A DNA stretch of 64,000 nt. It comes from Paramacrobiotus metropolitanus (taxonomy: Eukaryota > Tardigrada > Eutardigrada > Parachela > Macrobiotidae). The notes under the pieces are model-generated. The model made no database searches and was not told the origin of the DNA. It saw nothing but the letters and a program-made list of their open reading frames with translations. The stretch lies in NCBI RefSeq assembly GCF_019649055.1, contig NW_026570372.1, forward strand, positions 209,287 through 273,286, written 5' to 3'. Numbering within the stretch: the stretch's first letter is position 1; each line of letters opens with the position of its first letter. This document shows positions 41,233 to 63,731 of this stretch, in pieces. The position numbers and the translations under genes are program-made.

Positions 41233-41835
41233 CTGTATTTGTGCAAACAAAATAGTGCATCATACCAACACGATTTGCTATTTAACTTTGGCAATTATCT
41301 ATCTCTTTTACGCATTTACCATGGTCGACAAAAAATAGCAAAGCATAATAAGCGAGGATAATACTGCGCGTATGTACTGTATATCTGTATACAGTATATA
41401 CCTTTCGATTTCGCCACAACAAAAATAAACACTACGAGCAAAATGTATGTCCGAAACCAGCGTGGGCTATTCATCGGCAAATACGAGTAAATACCAACAA
41501 AACATTATTCTTCGTATATTTCTATGTAGAGAATGCTCACAAAGCACAAAATCAGTCTAATTTCTATTTGTCTGTTCCCATGCTTTTTAGTCAATGGCAA
41601 AATTTTGTTTTGAAAGTTCTGTTATGAAAACTTAGAACACGTAAATAAGTAATTGTAATTGATTTTTGTCTTGTAATTTGGTGCTCGTTGAGGATCCGCT
41701 GTACGTGATTTTACGTACCATTACAGTAAACTGCAAAATTGCTACCACAACGAACTATCGCCCATGACGGTCCTGTTTCTTACTTGATCCCAATAACTTA
41801 AAAGAGAAACTTTTCTCGAATGAGCAACAGTAATC

Positions 41836-41964
41836 CTATAAGAAAGTCTCGCTCGTTGGCTTCTTAATACACACACCCGGCAAAATGTACATCTGGACCG
41901 CATTGGAAAATTGTGCATAGATTATCCATAACAGCAACAACACACATATTCTGCGTGTCCTCAT
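41836..41964 (-). CDS. Possible small secreted peptide or first exon of a secreted protein
   Basis: From an ATG at 41964 the frame encodes a clear signal-peptide-like start (MRTRRICVLLLLWIIYAQFS, then NA) and 20 further residues before a stop, 42 aa in all. A GTGTGT inside the frame after ILPG could be a donor, making this a first exon. Transcription would run away from the collagen IV promoter. No downstream exons were found before the kinase gene. Confidence 0.25.
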   Translation of the reverse strand: MRTRRICVLLLLWIIYAQFSNAVQMYILPGVCIKKPTSETFL

Positions 41965-42624
41965 TTTTACTCCAAAAGTTATATTTATCCATTTCGCATC
42001 TTTAGCCACCGCGAAAGCAGAGCGACCGTCGGATGAGAGAGAGAAACAGACTGCGCGCCAAGACGCCGCTCGCGCAGCATATCTCCCCAGCAGACAACGT
42101 AACATAGTTATGAAGGATAATTGTACAATTTTAAAACACAAGGCAGCGCCAGCATCAGCAGCCGTCGCGGCTCATATTGCGCGCGCGCTCTTCCTCATCA
42201 AGCGGCAACTGTATCAGCATCGCGGCAGCAAGGGGCGGGGTTTAGTGCGCAGGCGCTGGCCTCGACATGAGGAGGCCTGCAGCAGGCCGGTCTATTTCGG
42301 AACACATATGTAGCAAACGAGCTGCAGCCGAACGAGAGTGCGCAAGGAGAGGAAAGAGATTCTTCAATCTGTTGCGCATATACAGCGGTATACAGTACCG
42401 TCTCTCTTTTCCCATCCTTATCAGGGATTTTTCTCTTATTCATTGGCATTGTCAAGACGGTGATAATTTAATTTCGGATTATTTGGGTGGATTTTCTACG
42501 GTGCCGGGTTGTAGCGGGATTTCTATGGTGGAACACACCGCATTGGGATTAACTTCCTAAAGGTCACCAACCGGCGCCCCTTCACCTGCCCGTTGCGACG
42601 GGCGGGCGTTCTGTGACTGCAATC

Positions 42625-52831
<10,207 letters not shown>

Positions 52832-55372
52832 AACTCAAAGGTCACCGTTAAGACGTGATAGGAAGAATAAGTAGAGACGGGTTATCATTGCCAGATTTTA
52901 TTCACTGCCGGTTTTGTTTTGTTGTACACTACACTTTGGTGCCTATAGCTGCATTATGCTCACTTTCTTGCGCATTTTTTCTGCTTGTCTCGATTTTTGA
53001 TCAAAATTAATGGCATTTGTTAAGGGCGTTCTGGAGAGTCAAGTTGGTCAAAAGGATTTTTTTCTTGCATTTTTATTTTGAGCATTTGTGCTTCCAAAGG
53101 TTTCTATTCACTGACAAAGGCTTTTTGTAAGTTGTTAATGATGTTTCCTGAGAATTGTCTGTATCGCCTGATCCACTTCGTTATGCATTTGACCTCGTGT
53201 TAGCTAAGTACATTAAAAATTTAAAATTAATGCCATTCAGTGGTTTGAAATTGAGACGCTTTGGCATTTAACGAGCTACAGTTATCACATGCTTGTTTTG
53301 CTATAGTAATATTATTACTATCATGGCAGTTGTCCTTGAGTCTTGACTGCAGGGAAACGGGCTGAAACGAAAAAAATATTGTAGAAATTACGAGCAAACT
53401 GACGGTAAGTGACTTGCTACACTGGTAATGGTAAGCCGCACTTGAACCGAACTTTCAGGTGGCAACTAGTGAATTCGCGTAGCAAAAATTTTATTGATCG
53501 TCCCGCTGAGAGCATTTTTGACCTTTCTGTTAGCCGATGTTAATCGTCTAGCATCTGTCCTATGTCCGACTCCGAAATAGAGCTGAGCCGGCACATGCTT
53601 GCGAGACTGGTAAAAGGTAAAAGCAAAAAAGAGAGGAATAGTGAGACGAATAGCACAAGCCACTAACGAATTTACTTCTCGCCACGAGTACGTCCGTTCC
53701 TTAGTGGCTAGCGCTAATCCCTTTTCGAAAAGAATGATGGTGAGGGCTTCCCTCTGCAAACACTACTACCAAAACGACCCTTCATCTGGTCACTGCATTG
53801 GCGAAAAATCGTTCCCGCTAATGATGTTTACCATAGCGATAATTTATTAGTTATTACGAGTAATTGAATTTTAAACTCTGCTGTGCAGTGTGCGCTCGCA
53901 TATGTATTAACCGCATAGAACGAAATATTTATACTATGTAACTTGCTTTAGCGCTGCAAACTTAAATTAGCAGCTCATTTCGCGCGAGTGTAGAGAGTTG
54001 CGACTAACAAAAAAAATCGAAAATCATGTATAATTCATCGCACCGCCAGATTGGACGGAAAGATCAAACAGATCAAGTGAGCTAACGAGTCTGGCATGTT
54101 GTTTCCTGATAGAGCAAGAAAACCAAAATCACGATAATATTACTGTACATGTATCTGTATGTGAGTAATTATTAGGAGCATCTGTGACTAAAGTACTGAT
54201 ATTTCGAAGCATTTGTCCTTCTCAAAGGAAAACCCGATCGCTTGAACCTCCGTGGGAAAGCAACGGAAGAACGCTTTTTTGGGAAAAACGCTTTAAGTTT
54301 TTTCCGCCAAGAGCAGTGAAAAGGCAGGTACGCATAGTTTTTCTAGTCTGACATGTGAGGCACAAGCTGGGATTAAACACAGGTGTTAAACAAGCATCAT
54401 TTGGCTGTTATGTATATTCGTTGACGTTCTACAGCAGAACAACTGGCGTCCGCAGTACAACAGATTCACAGGAAAATTGGCAGTCTCGCACCATACAGCA
54501 TCCGAGTTGTACAATATGAGTTGTGGTGCATAGAAGTCTTGGTGCTAGTCGCGTTTGCAAAACTTAACTGTGCTCATTGTGGCGGTTTTGTCTGCAGTTA
54601 GATGTGATTCATCAAAAGGCAGACGCAGCATCCGTTTCCGGAAGCTAGACTGAAATTAGTAGCACACAGAAACTAGAAACGTACTTACTAGAAACTTATT
54701 AGTAGCACAAACTGGATAGTGGCTATGCAACCAGTTTGCCGGCACGCGATGACCATATTGTAATGATCGTACACTGCCTACAATGCCAGTAACAGCTGTT
54801 TCACATGCAATGAAGAAAAAAAACATTCACGAACAAAATCATATAACAAATATTCATTTTGGCACATAGTAAAGTTTGCTCCAAGCAGCGGTCTGTTGTC
54901 TTTTGGTTTCAGAGTTCTAGGGTGGTTTCTTAAATAAATACATAAATACAAAAAATACAAAAAAATAAATACAAAATAAATAAATACAAAAAATAAATAC
55001 AAAAAATACAAAAAAATTAAAACAGGTTATTATTAACATATTGTAGCGATAGTACTTGTACAACCAATAAGACCACCCAATTATGATTAATAATTTCATC
55101 GCGTATGAATTCTATCCACTTTACCGGCTAGTTTCCCTTCTCATGAATTTCTAGAAGTCAGTCTTGTACTCAGCTTTCTACAGCTTGCATCAGCTTACAA
55201 CCTTGCTCCGTTTCTTGAACGCCCTTGTCATTAAAAAAAGGTCATCACTGTCAACATTGTCCACAGGTCATCATTGTCATTAAAAACATGCCTTGAGTTA
55301 CGTTGTTGTGCTTGACCGCTTGGGATGAACCTGTGTCATCCCAGTCGCAGCCACCTGTGTAATTGTGTAACA
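52832..55372. other. Collagen IV 3' flank and gene-poor spacer
   Basis: Begins with the collagen 3' UTR (an ATTAAA lies near 53213). The - strand frame 53466-53759 has one hydrophobic stretch but no recognised family. No gene supported. Confidence 0.4.
54931..55018. repeat. A-rich low-complexity repeat (AAATAC/AAATAAATAC)n
   Basis: Irregular iterations of AAATAC, AAATAAATAC and AAAAAATAC over about 90 bp. Open frames reading through it on the - strand (Phe/Tyr/Ile-rich) are artefacts of this composition. Confidence 0.8.
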
Positions 55373-55813
55373 TCAGTAAGAGCCTCCTCGGCCAGCATCG
55401 TTGCCGGCCGTGCCACCTTTCATCCTAACAGCCGACAGATCGTGGTACGGTGGATTAACCAACCCACTAGAACACCAGCCAGACAGGCTGTTGTTACAAT
55501 AAATACCGGAGTAGATATGACTCAAAATACAAACGTACTTGTGCGCACATGAATAAGCATAATTGCTTGAATTACGCGAACCGTATTGTGTCGAATTATC
55601 TTTGCGCCAAATTTTAAACCTAATGTGGCGAACATCCGGCGTACGTAGCTGTGGTTGTATGCCAGAATCTTCTTGGGAAATGTCGCAAATCCATTCCGAG
55701 GAGTTCTGCTGCGAATATGTATCCACACACTTCGGCTTGGTGCACGTTTGAAGCAATACAACCAGAGCCAGCAGCAACTGTTCCCCGAAATTAAAAAAAA
55801 ATTTGTGGTGCAA
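55373..55813 (-). pseudogene. Hypothetical secreted/membrane protein, possibly frameshifted
   Basis: The - strand frame starts with a hydrophobic leader (FGEQLLLALVVLLQT) followed by a Cys-containing segment (CTKPKC, WICDISQEDSG, KIWRKDNSTQYGS). Around 55525-55440 the reading frame loses protein character, while a neighbouring frame encodes a membrane-helix-like stretch (VFIVTTACLAGVLVGWLIHR, then TTICRLLG and a stop). Either an intron or a frameshift separates them; no intron longer than about 70 bp with good sites fits cleanly. I do not recognise the family. It could be a small type I membrane protein, a decayed receptor, or chance. Confidence 0.25.
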
Positions 55814-56275
55814 GGCCGAACAGCATCTTGTATGTATATCGTAACGGAAGACTTCTTAAAACGACACAGTTGCAACTATTTGTACCCAGCTTTGTTGAGT
55901 TTCGCATTATTCAAAACAGCATGGTCTAACGGAATCGTTTTTAAATCTGAATTGGCATTTTCCCATGAAGAAAACTGACGGTTTCTCTTCGTAGAAAGAG
56001 ACTACTGTACTACCATAGTCAGCAATCGGAAGTAAGAGTCACAACGGACACAGGGTAAACTGTTCAGCTTTATTCCCATGTTTAGAATGACGTTTTTATA
56101 ACATGTTATTAGATCCGAAGTAGTAATAATCATCGTGTAAAAAGCTGATTTTGAGAGTGAAAAATTACTCATGACAAATTTGGAAAATTTTCAGTATTCA
56201 GATTGCAAATGTCCCTGCATGTTGAAGAGTGGTACCTGCATGTTGATGCCGATTAGCATACGTAAAAGCCCGGCC

Positions 56276-56441
56276 CGAAATTTTTAAACCGCTGTAAGCG
56301 GGATATTTGAGAAACGCGGGCTTGAGCCATACAAGGTGCTCTACGCCAGTGCATCCAGTGAAGAGTAGATAAAATCTAGCCTTACTGTGCGCTATTCACT
56401 GCGTCGCGCTTACAGCGGTTTAAAAATTTCGGGCCGGGCTT
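56276..56441. mobile_element. Palindromic MITE, 166 bp
   Basis: The left arm starts AAGCCCGGCCCGAAATTTTT and continues AAACCGCTGTAAGCG to 56310. The right arm (56407-56441) is its perfect reverse complement, giving terminal inverted repeats of 35 bp around a centre of about 96 bp with no open frame. No clear target-site duplication can be assigned: the flanks read CGTAA on the left and GTATT on the right. Confidence 0.85.
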
Positions 56442-57828
56442 GTATTTTAGCACTAATAGAGTAATATATAGGCATCTGTTGTCGCCAGCTTAACCTACTG
56501 CACAAATTCACAGACCGCTCTGGACCCATTTTGTTATATGAATACTGATTATCTGTGCCAGGACTTCGGCCCATGTCCTTTGAGGCAAAGGATCTCGGCT
56601 TCTACTTCACCAATTTTGTTACTTTAAAGTACATCGAAATTCTCTAGGTGTAGCGGTGGATCCAAGATTGTTGACTTTTTGCCAAAATCATTTGTCTAGG
56701 TCCAGTGGTCAATCATACGCTTGTTACCATGGACGCGATAAGAAATGCACACTGTTCTAACGCAACTTGACCCAGAACAGTAGAAATATTTGAGCTGTCA
56801 CTTAACAATAAGTACGAGTACAATACAAAGTAAAAACTTCATGTACTTAACTTAACACGTTAGTCATCATCACGTTAGTCGTCATTGCAAGTTCTATATA
56901 TTATATATACTGTATGTACAAGTAGAAGGCCCGTGTTTCGATTAACTTATGTAAAGTGTATCATAATATAGATATTAGTCATCATATTACTAAACATACG
57001 TACGGATTATGACAGTCTGTAAGCGACCGCAGAGCAACACATCCTTGGAATTACTTATTTTTTAATAGTCGTCGGCCAATATTCATCCGTGCTGGGCTTG
57101 TTTACTCTATAAATAAAACATAAGACAAGGAAATTTACGCTCCTTCAGTCACGTAGCGGCCTCGCGAAGTAATTAACAGCCAAAACAGTGCTATGCAGTA
57201 TGCAAACAGCAAACAATCACCTAATCAATTTCTTACATTCGCCATCCCAGTTTTTGGATTTTTACAGCGGGTTAAATCAAACCTTGCTGCCTATAGGTTT
57301 GAAAATTATTCTTTCGCTGTTAAACATAGGGTCAATTTGGGTGGATTAACATGCCCTTCATAAGTCAAACATGGCAAAGTGCAATAAATTGTTAACGCAG
57401 ATTGGATAATTGCCTTTTCTCTCCTTTCACAATTTTTTTGACATCTCAAGACTTCTGTGATTGCTCGTTTTTGCGGTTTAATAACCAAAACGTTGCTCTA
57501 AAGCAGGGATACAAAACGGGGGGCCTTACAAACTTCCTGGCTACAATAAGATTAAGGCTGATTATTAAAACTTTCATGCAGTTGCTCCACTTGCTGCTCC
57601 GCGGGCTTCGCCTTCGGAGACTATTCGGTTAATTTCAGTTTGAAAATTTGGTTTGCGCCAACCGGCTAATCAGTATATGGTTTTCCAATGTTGCATCCCC
57701 TGCCGCGTCCCGAATCATTCCTGTTTTTTAGTCAGATCCGGCTCGTTCGTGAACTATTTGCATTGTTTTCCGAAAATCGGGAATAATTCCCTTTCCGGTG
57801 GTCGGATCACGCCCATCTTCGAACTCCC

Positions 57829-57833
<5 letters not shown>

Positions 57834-57865
<32 letters not shown>
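57834..57865. repeat. (AC)16 microsatellite
   Basis: An uninterrupted CA dinucleotide run of about 32 bp, broken by a T and then two further CA units. Confidence 0.95.
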
Positions 57866-57870
<5 letters not shown>

Positions 57871-58242
57871 CAACAAGCCCGATTTTGTCCAGCTGTAGTA
57901 TAAAAAGCCCCGCTACGCTCGGCAAAAAACATTAAACTAAGAAAACATAAGAAACCAGAAAAATATAAGAAAGCCATAAGTTATAAGAAAAACATGAGAA
58001 GGCATAAGAAACATGAGAAAACCTAATAAATGAGAGGCCCTAAGAAATAAGAAAACATACTGAAAGGGTGGTTGCGCTGGCGACACGCCACAACATGTTG
58101 CATGATTATGCCATGATACGTATATCCAATGGGAAAACATCCTAATTCCAAATTTTTCAGAAATTATTGACTTTCCAATCCAAATTACTGTAATGATTAC
58201 CGTGATATTACTGCGTGGCATGTATCTGTATGCTTACGAACG

Positions 58243-58587
58243 TTAAAATACGTTAAAAAACGTCATATGATTCATGGGGTATAAGTAAATCAAGGCAGCG
58301 CACTTCCTGTAATGTGTTGATTCGTTGACTGTTGATTCTTCTCCTGCGCACTCGATCATTCCGAGCCTGATATCTTTCTGCACGCGACGAGCTGAACGAT
58401 TGAATTCACATCTGACGCTAGCTTCTTTCCTCACGACATTTATCAGTGTACTACGTAGCCAAAACCAGCCTTCAGTGGAAGACCCTAAAGACACCAACGC
58501 GATGAGCATCAATGCCACTATTAGAACGATCAGCGTCTGTTCTTCGTCGACCATAGCCAGCCATGTTGTCAAATTGGCCCCTAGTCC
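58243..58587 (-). CDS. Possible membrane-protein exon
   Basis: After an acceptor-like GCACAG the - strand frame reads GLGANLTTWLAMVDEEQ, then a strong membrane helix (TLIVLIVALMLIALVSLGS), then WFWLRSTLINVVRKEASVRC and a charged tail with NRSARRVQKDIR. An internal ATG at 58554 could also start translation just before the helix. The layout suggests a small or multi-pass membrane protein, but partner exons were not found. It does not carry the claudin GLW-C-C signature. No family assigned. Confidence 0.3.
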   Translation of the reverse strand, partial: GLGANLTTWLAMVDEEQTLIVLIVALMLIALVSLGSSTEGWFWLRSTLINVVRKEASVRCEFNRSARRVQKDIRLGMIECAGEESTVNESTHYRKCAALIYLYPMNHMTFFNVF

Positions 58588-59668
58588 CTGTGCTCGGTGA
58601 GTGCCGTAGACATCCGGTTTTTGGGATGTATATTTACACTGTATTAACAATGTCACCAGAAATGTGTTAATGAAGCAGTTGATCCTGGATTCCTGGTTGT
58701 TTTCAGCCATCAGCATACAGACCAGCTGACTGCGTCTAGTGGGGGATTTGGGCGCAAAGTCGCTTTACCCTGTACCTGGTTGCTGTCGTTGGTCGTGTAG
58801 AAACAGGGCGATCAGGAGACTACGGGATGCGTTATGTTGTGCTTTGATTAGTTTTGAATATTGACGTTTGATGATCTTCGAAACAAATTTGGAGTTGAAA
58901 GTTGAGAGAGCAGGTCATAATAACCGAGTTTTGATTTACTTTGGTATTTTGAGAATATTTAGGAAGCGTGTGGCGATATTTCACCTCTCAGGGCAGCGCA
59001 TGCTTGTTTCGCTGATGACCGCAGTCGTAGACTGAGGACTCGTAGTCTCCGAATTGTAGTAAGTATTTCTGTATTAGTTTGCCACTTTTATGGTACCATT
59101 AGAACGTTTAGTTAAAACATTTTTTAGATTGTGCTTTATGTATTATGTAAAAAAGATAGACGTGTTGACAGTACTGTACATAAAAGGCGCCGACGTCTAG
59201 CGCGGGTGGTGCAACTGTGCTAGGGATTTCAGTGTCCCTTAACATCGAGCAAATAGTACATTATACAGTATTATTAATTTCAAAATGGATCGCAGCGTAA
59301 TTATATTATCAGGTGGTGCTTGAGAAGTTTTGTGCCACTGTTTTAAGACAAAAAAAAATGGCAAGTAATCGGTTTATAGGATTTAGCTTTCCATGAAAAT
59401 ATACACTTATACAGTAACAGAAGCGGTTGACAGAAATAGAACTACCACAGCCGGGGGCGGTTGCAGTAGATAATACAGATTGCAGATAGGCATACTGTTT
59501 TTGTCGGCGCAGTGGCTCACTCAGATTATAAGATATTTATTTGTTCTTTTACTGTGAAGTTGTGAACAAATAATTTTGAAGGACTGTCTGTTACAGTGCT
59601 TTTCACTGGCATAGATTTCGAGTATTCTCCTTTATACTTCTAGGTTTTTGGCAGAGATTAAGGGAAAG
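58588..59668. other. Spacer upstream of the 59669 gene
   Basis: No coding sequence supported. It probably includes the promoter of the gene starting at 59669. Confidence 0.35.
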
Positions 59669-62600
59669 ATGGCTGCGCAGTGTTCCCTCTCCCTTCGGAC
59701 GTTGATAACGACAGCCATGGTACAGCAGAGGAAAGCTGGCGCGGCTCCATTTTCGCCGACTGCTCCTATGTCGGCTGCGGCGCGCCTGGCGACCCGGGAG
59801 CATGTGAAATGGCCCGATGTTGAGCCGCGTGTGGATTTGCCGTCACAGCTGGGGTGAATGCTATCAGCAAGTTGCTGTGTTTGGAGCTTGCTCGTCAGTG
59901 GCACCGAATATTCACCTTCGTATTTGCAGGCTCTTGGCGGAAACTCAGAAAGCGGCGAGTTGGCAGCGTTTTCAGCGGACTCGGACGAGGAAAGTGTTGG
60001 GGTAAGTTGCACGCACGGTAATAAGCATTTCTGATTTTTTCTCCCACAATGTGATGTCTTTTGAAAACATTTACCGGTGAAAAGATAATTGGTAAAATCA
60101 TTTTACTGCGGGTTAGTGTGCTGTTTTGTACCAGGTTTGTGCGTAGCCAACCATTTTGCCTGGCAAAGGCTGGCATACACACAAAGACATGCCATTGTTT
60201 CGACTTTTCTTAACAACGGATCATTCTAGATTTCTAACTGTACAGAGGGTGATTTCGCAAAATGCTTCCAGCAAGGGAAAAAATTTCCAAAAATTTCTCT
60301 TTCTATTCTTTTTATTTGTTTGCTAAACAGTCTTGTGGGACAAAGTGTGCCTAATTGTTCAGAATGATTTGTGGAGTTCGAGCGATCAACATTGCATGAA
60401 AAACCGATTGAAGAACAAGGTGCCGTGTGCTGGCGTTATAAACAATTTGTAAAAGCCACAGAAAACTCGCCGAGCGTTTGATGAGCAAAGGGATTGTTAT
60501 TTCTCATACTAGGATGAATAAGCTTTTAAAACTATATGGGCCCGAGAGCGAAGGGAGTGGTTCGCCTGTAAAACGCCTAGGAAATCAGTGCCCACCCAAA
60601 GTTCCCACAAAGTCCCTCATCGCCGACGTCAAGAGGGCTATCTTAATACCGAATCCACCGTCTCAGAGACAGTTGGCAAGGAAATTTAGGACATCTCAGT
60701 ACAGGATATCGAAGATTATTCATCGTAATCTTGAAGCGAAAGTACGTGAAAAAGGCAAAATACATGCACTGTCAAATAAGCAGGCAGAACAGGGTGCTTC
60801 TCGTGGTCCCCGATTTGCCAAATTTCCGAACCAGCGAAATTTGCCCTACGTCATTCTAATCGACGCAGCATTAGTCTATCTTTATTATACGGGCTAGCGA
60901 AGAAAGATCTGCTACGAGTTTAAAGGACTCGAAAATTCCGAAAATTGGATGAAATTTTGGAAAGTTAAAAAACCACAAGGTGCTAGGTTTATCGCCAAAA
61001 TTTTTTATCGTCCCCCAAACAGTGATCCGGTTCATTTCTCCCACTGCTAAAATAACCGCCGATTTCTACATTCAAAACGTATCCAAGCCGTTAATGCGAG
61101 AAGCCTTCCACCGTCTTTGTCCAGGTGAAGAAAGGAAGGTAGCACTGCATCAGGACCCCGTTCCCGCACATACTCCCAAAAAAACATGCCAGAGGCTAGC
61201 TTCTCGCGGCATCCGATACATTTCGAAGGGCATGTGGCCGAGCAACTCCCCGGACTTTGCATCCATGGATTTTGGAACGAATGGGATTTTTAAAAGAATT
61301 TTGTATCACAAGCATGCAACGTCGATTCGCAGTTTGTTAACAGTTGCTCGCCCATCTTTGTCTAGAATTTCAATTACCCTGAGCCACAAAATAATTCGTT
61401 CCTGGCGTTATCGTGTGGAGTTGATGGCAGAGAAGAAGGGGTTTCAGATAGAGCAAATATTAAAATAAAGTATATGCGGCGGAGATTATAATTAATTTAT
61501 GAATAAAGTGGAAGCATATTGCGAAATCACCCTCTGTACATTTTGAACAACGGATCACCCTAGTTAGGGTAGTTTACGGTGCTTTGCGGTGTACACCGGT
61601 GTGGCTTCGGTGCGATTTTTCACAAGAAATCGCACTTACAGTAGCTTGGTACAACAATTCCGAAATAATAACTGCCGTATTTTACATATTCACCACTTTC
61701 ATCTTTCTTTTACGCATAATTAAGTATGCATGTCACAAGTCTTGATAGCACACACTCTCACGTTATAAACTGCTGATCGCAGGCCCAATAACGCGCTTTT
61801 GTGGGGCTTCTTCAAAGTTTTTAACCCAAAGATTTTGTTTTCGTGCAACATCAGCATTTGTTTGCAAATTCCGTGCAAGTTTCGACTACGTAAATATAGT
61901 TAATTTAAAAAATTTTTGCTACTATCAGAACTGATTGCGAGCAGCTGGAGCAGGGCTGGTCATTCTACCAGCGCACCGGTGCAATTTCAAAAAATTGCGG
62001 TGCGATTTTCGATTTCACCACATCGTCCGGTGGGGTTTTTCGCGTTACGCTCACGAAATTTGAAATCGTGACTGACCCGTTATTCAGAATGTACAGTGAA
62101 AATTATCAAAGGGCATGGCCAGACGAAATTTAAGGAATACCACATGTAATACATTTTTAATTTTTTACAATCCATTAGGGCAGTACTCATAGGATTTTAC
62201 GTAAGAATAATTTAGAAAAATCTTCTCTTTTGCTCTAGGTTGGTGCACCAATACGAAAAGCTTAAAAAATTATTTTCATCTGCAAAAGACAATTAAATTG
62301 AATTAATAGAGCGCCGCTGAGTAAGTCTAATAGTTTCAAAAATTAAGTTACAGATACGAGTGTAGAAGTGGTGGTACTCCCGCTGAAAGACAATCATGGA
62401 CGGCAGGCTTATGAACCGTAATATAATCTGAAATTTTGTTAATTAGCGAACAAATGTATGTTTTTTCTGTCAAAGCATTGGTACGCGGCGTAGTAAACCT
62501 AAAACAATATTGTAGGTACCAGCTCATTAAAACGAAATATGCAGGAAAATGTGCTACGGAACCTCTACTCGTACTCAAGTACCTGCAGTACTATTAAACC

Positions 62601-63731
62601 TGTAGTCTCTTTTTGTAAATTTTTTCTAATTGGCGACACCCTTTTGACTTTTTAGAAATGTTCTTTAAACATTTCGCACTCTTCCATTACCTTTCGGCAA
62701 AAACAAGATTTTTCAGAATTATTTTTACATAAACAGCTTACGAGTGCTGCCCTAGTGCACTGCACTAGCGCATTGTAATAGTACAGCTTATTGTTAGGAC
62801 AAAAAAGACGCATAATCCTACCCACAGCATTCCGAAGGACCGAACGCATGCGGCGCAGTGCACTGTACGACTCAGCTAAAATATCCGGTTATCGTACAAG
62901 TGCACTTGCCACATGCGTACGGATATCTGGGTATGGGGTTATGCGTCTTTCTAGTCCTAAGCTGTATGTGGTATTATGGTGTTCTTTGATTTGTTTGGCC
63001 ACGACATTTGAGCCTCTGCACATGAAACTATTTTTAATTACTTTTAAGTGATATACTATTTCTATGCAAAACATAAGATTTTTTGAATTTGGTCCCGGAA
63101 AATGTGCCCTGGTTAGTTACATAGTTGAACAATTGTAATGTTATTATTTAAAATTCAGAATTTGATGTGTGGCGGTGGTTTTTGCAGAGACGTTTTGACG
63201 GCAGAAGCGCGCCAAGCGCTGGTTGCCAGTCGCAACTGCGAGGAATGTTTTGCCGCCTGGACTACCGTGATGAATAGTATGCTGCGCAATGACGAAAACG
63301 GGAGCTATGTGTTCTACAACTTTTATGATGGCGTATCTTGCGGTGTGCCCAAGTTGTCCCTGCCCTGCATCTTCGTCATCAAGGTGAATTATGACGGCAC
63401 GTGCCCCACCCGGCTAATGCTATGGGGCACTCACGAGGAGAGTGAAAGGGAGCGGGTGTATTGTTCCGTATCAGACATGTGCCGCATGGAGCAGGTGGCC
63501 ACGTTCAAGCGAAAGGAGATGGCGGGTGTGGGGGAGTTGGCCTTCCTGTTCTTCCGGGGGCCGCGCTTCTTCTGGGGCCTCCAGCGGGAGGGAGAAGCGC
63601 CGCAGCGTCTCAGCGGTGATTGTGATGCACGGAATAACAGTGGGGAAGTGGCGCTCAGTGAACTGCGTGAGTATTTAGTCAAGCTGCCTGGAAGCCGCCG
63701 CTTGTGGGAATGGAATCCTGTCTGGGATTGA
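59669..63731 (+). CDS. Hypothetical three-exon protein, mariner in intron 2
   Basis: Exons 59669-59853, 59930-60001 and 63188-63731 join in phase (185+72+544 = 801 nt, 266 aa), with donors GTGAAT and GTAAGT and acceptors TTTGCAG. The N-terminus is Ala/Ser/Arg-rich and basic (MAAQCSLSLRTLITTAMVQQ) and could be a mitochondrial presequence, which is inference. The last exon is the strongest part: a Cys-rich globular sequence (NCEECFAAWTTVMNSML, FYDGVSCGVPKLSLPCIFVI, ELREYLVKLPGSRRLWEWNP) ending at 63731. I recognise no domain. The last exon could also start at 63159, or belong to a separate gene. Other exons could be hidden in the 3.2-kb intron. Confidence 0.45.
60241..61538 (+). mobile_element. 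mariner/Tc1-family transposon, inactive copy
   Basis: The left end reads TACAGAGGGTGATTTCGCAA and continues AATGCTTCCA. The right end is its reverse complement with one mismatch over about 29 bp. TA flanks both ends as the target-site duplication. The length of 1.3 kb and the internal transposase frames are typical of mariner. It sits in intron 2 of the 59669 gene in the same orientation. Confidence 0.92.
60478..61468 (+). pseudogene. Decayed mariner-type transposase
   Basis: Two frames cover the protein. 60478-60897 holds the DNA-binding half, with two helix-turn-helix-like segments (PPSQRQLARKFRTSQYRISK). 60980-61468 holds the catalytic half: ITADFYIQNVSKPLMREAFH, VALHQDPVPAHTPKKTC (the D..PAH motif around the second catalytic Asp) and WPSNSPDFASMDFGTNGIFK (third acidic region). 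The halves are in different frames, with a stop at 60895-60897, so the copy cannot make an intact enzyme. The Asp in QDPVPAH is kept; the final Asp region reads SMDF. Confidence 0.88.
61539..63187. other. Spacer/intron sequence right of the mariner
   Basis: Probably intronic for the 59669 gene. It contains short GC-rich words repeated irregularly (GGTGCGATTTT, ACCGGTG) around 61590-61620 and 61970-62035. No gene recognised; frames at 62348-62578 and 62652-62849 (-) look random. Confidence 0.35.

Larger units (their letters stand above)
41127..42624. other. Kinase 3' flank and collagen IV promoter region
   Basis: The left part is AT-rich 3' flank of the kinase gene. From about 42000 to 42360 the sequence becomes GC-richer, with runs of GCGCGC near 42180, and probably forms the collagen IV promoter. 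The short - strand secreted-peptide frame at 41836-41964 is listed separately. Confidence 0.45.
55814..58242. other. Gene-poor spacer with a MITE and a microsatellite
   Basis: Apart from the palindromic element at 56276-56441 and the AC repeat at 57834-57865, I see no gene. From about 57930 to 58050 there are many irregular repeats of ATAAGAAA. Confidence 0.4.

Noticed and set aside
41836-42624. Head-to-head collagen IV alpha1/alpha2 gene pair, as in many animals
   Set aside because: A signal-peptide frame does point away from the collagen promoter, but no Gly-X-Y exons exist on the - strand to its left, where the receptor kinase lies instead.
54778-55099. Phe/Tyr/Ile-rich - strand open frames resembling membrane helices
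   Set aside because: They read through an A-rich simple repeat.
59632-60012. 126-aa - strand open frame
   Set aside because: The + strand offers an ATG, donor and acceptor sites that join in phase with the 63188 exon, so it is preferred, though not certain.
61952-61966. hAT-like transposon terminus (CAGGGCTGGTC)
   Set aside because: No matching inverted terminus or 8-bp target duplication found nearby.
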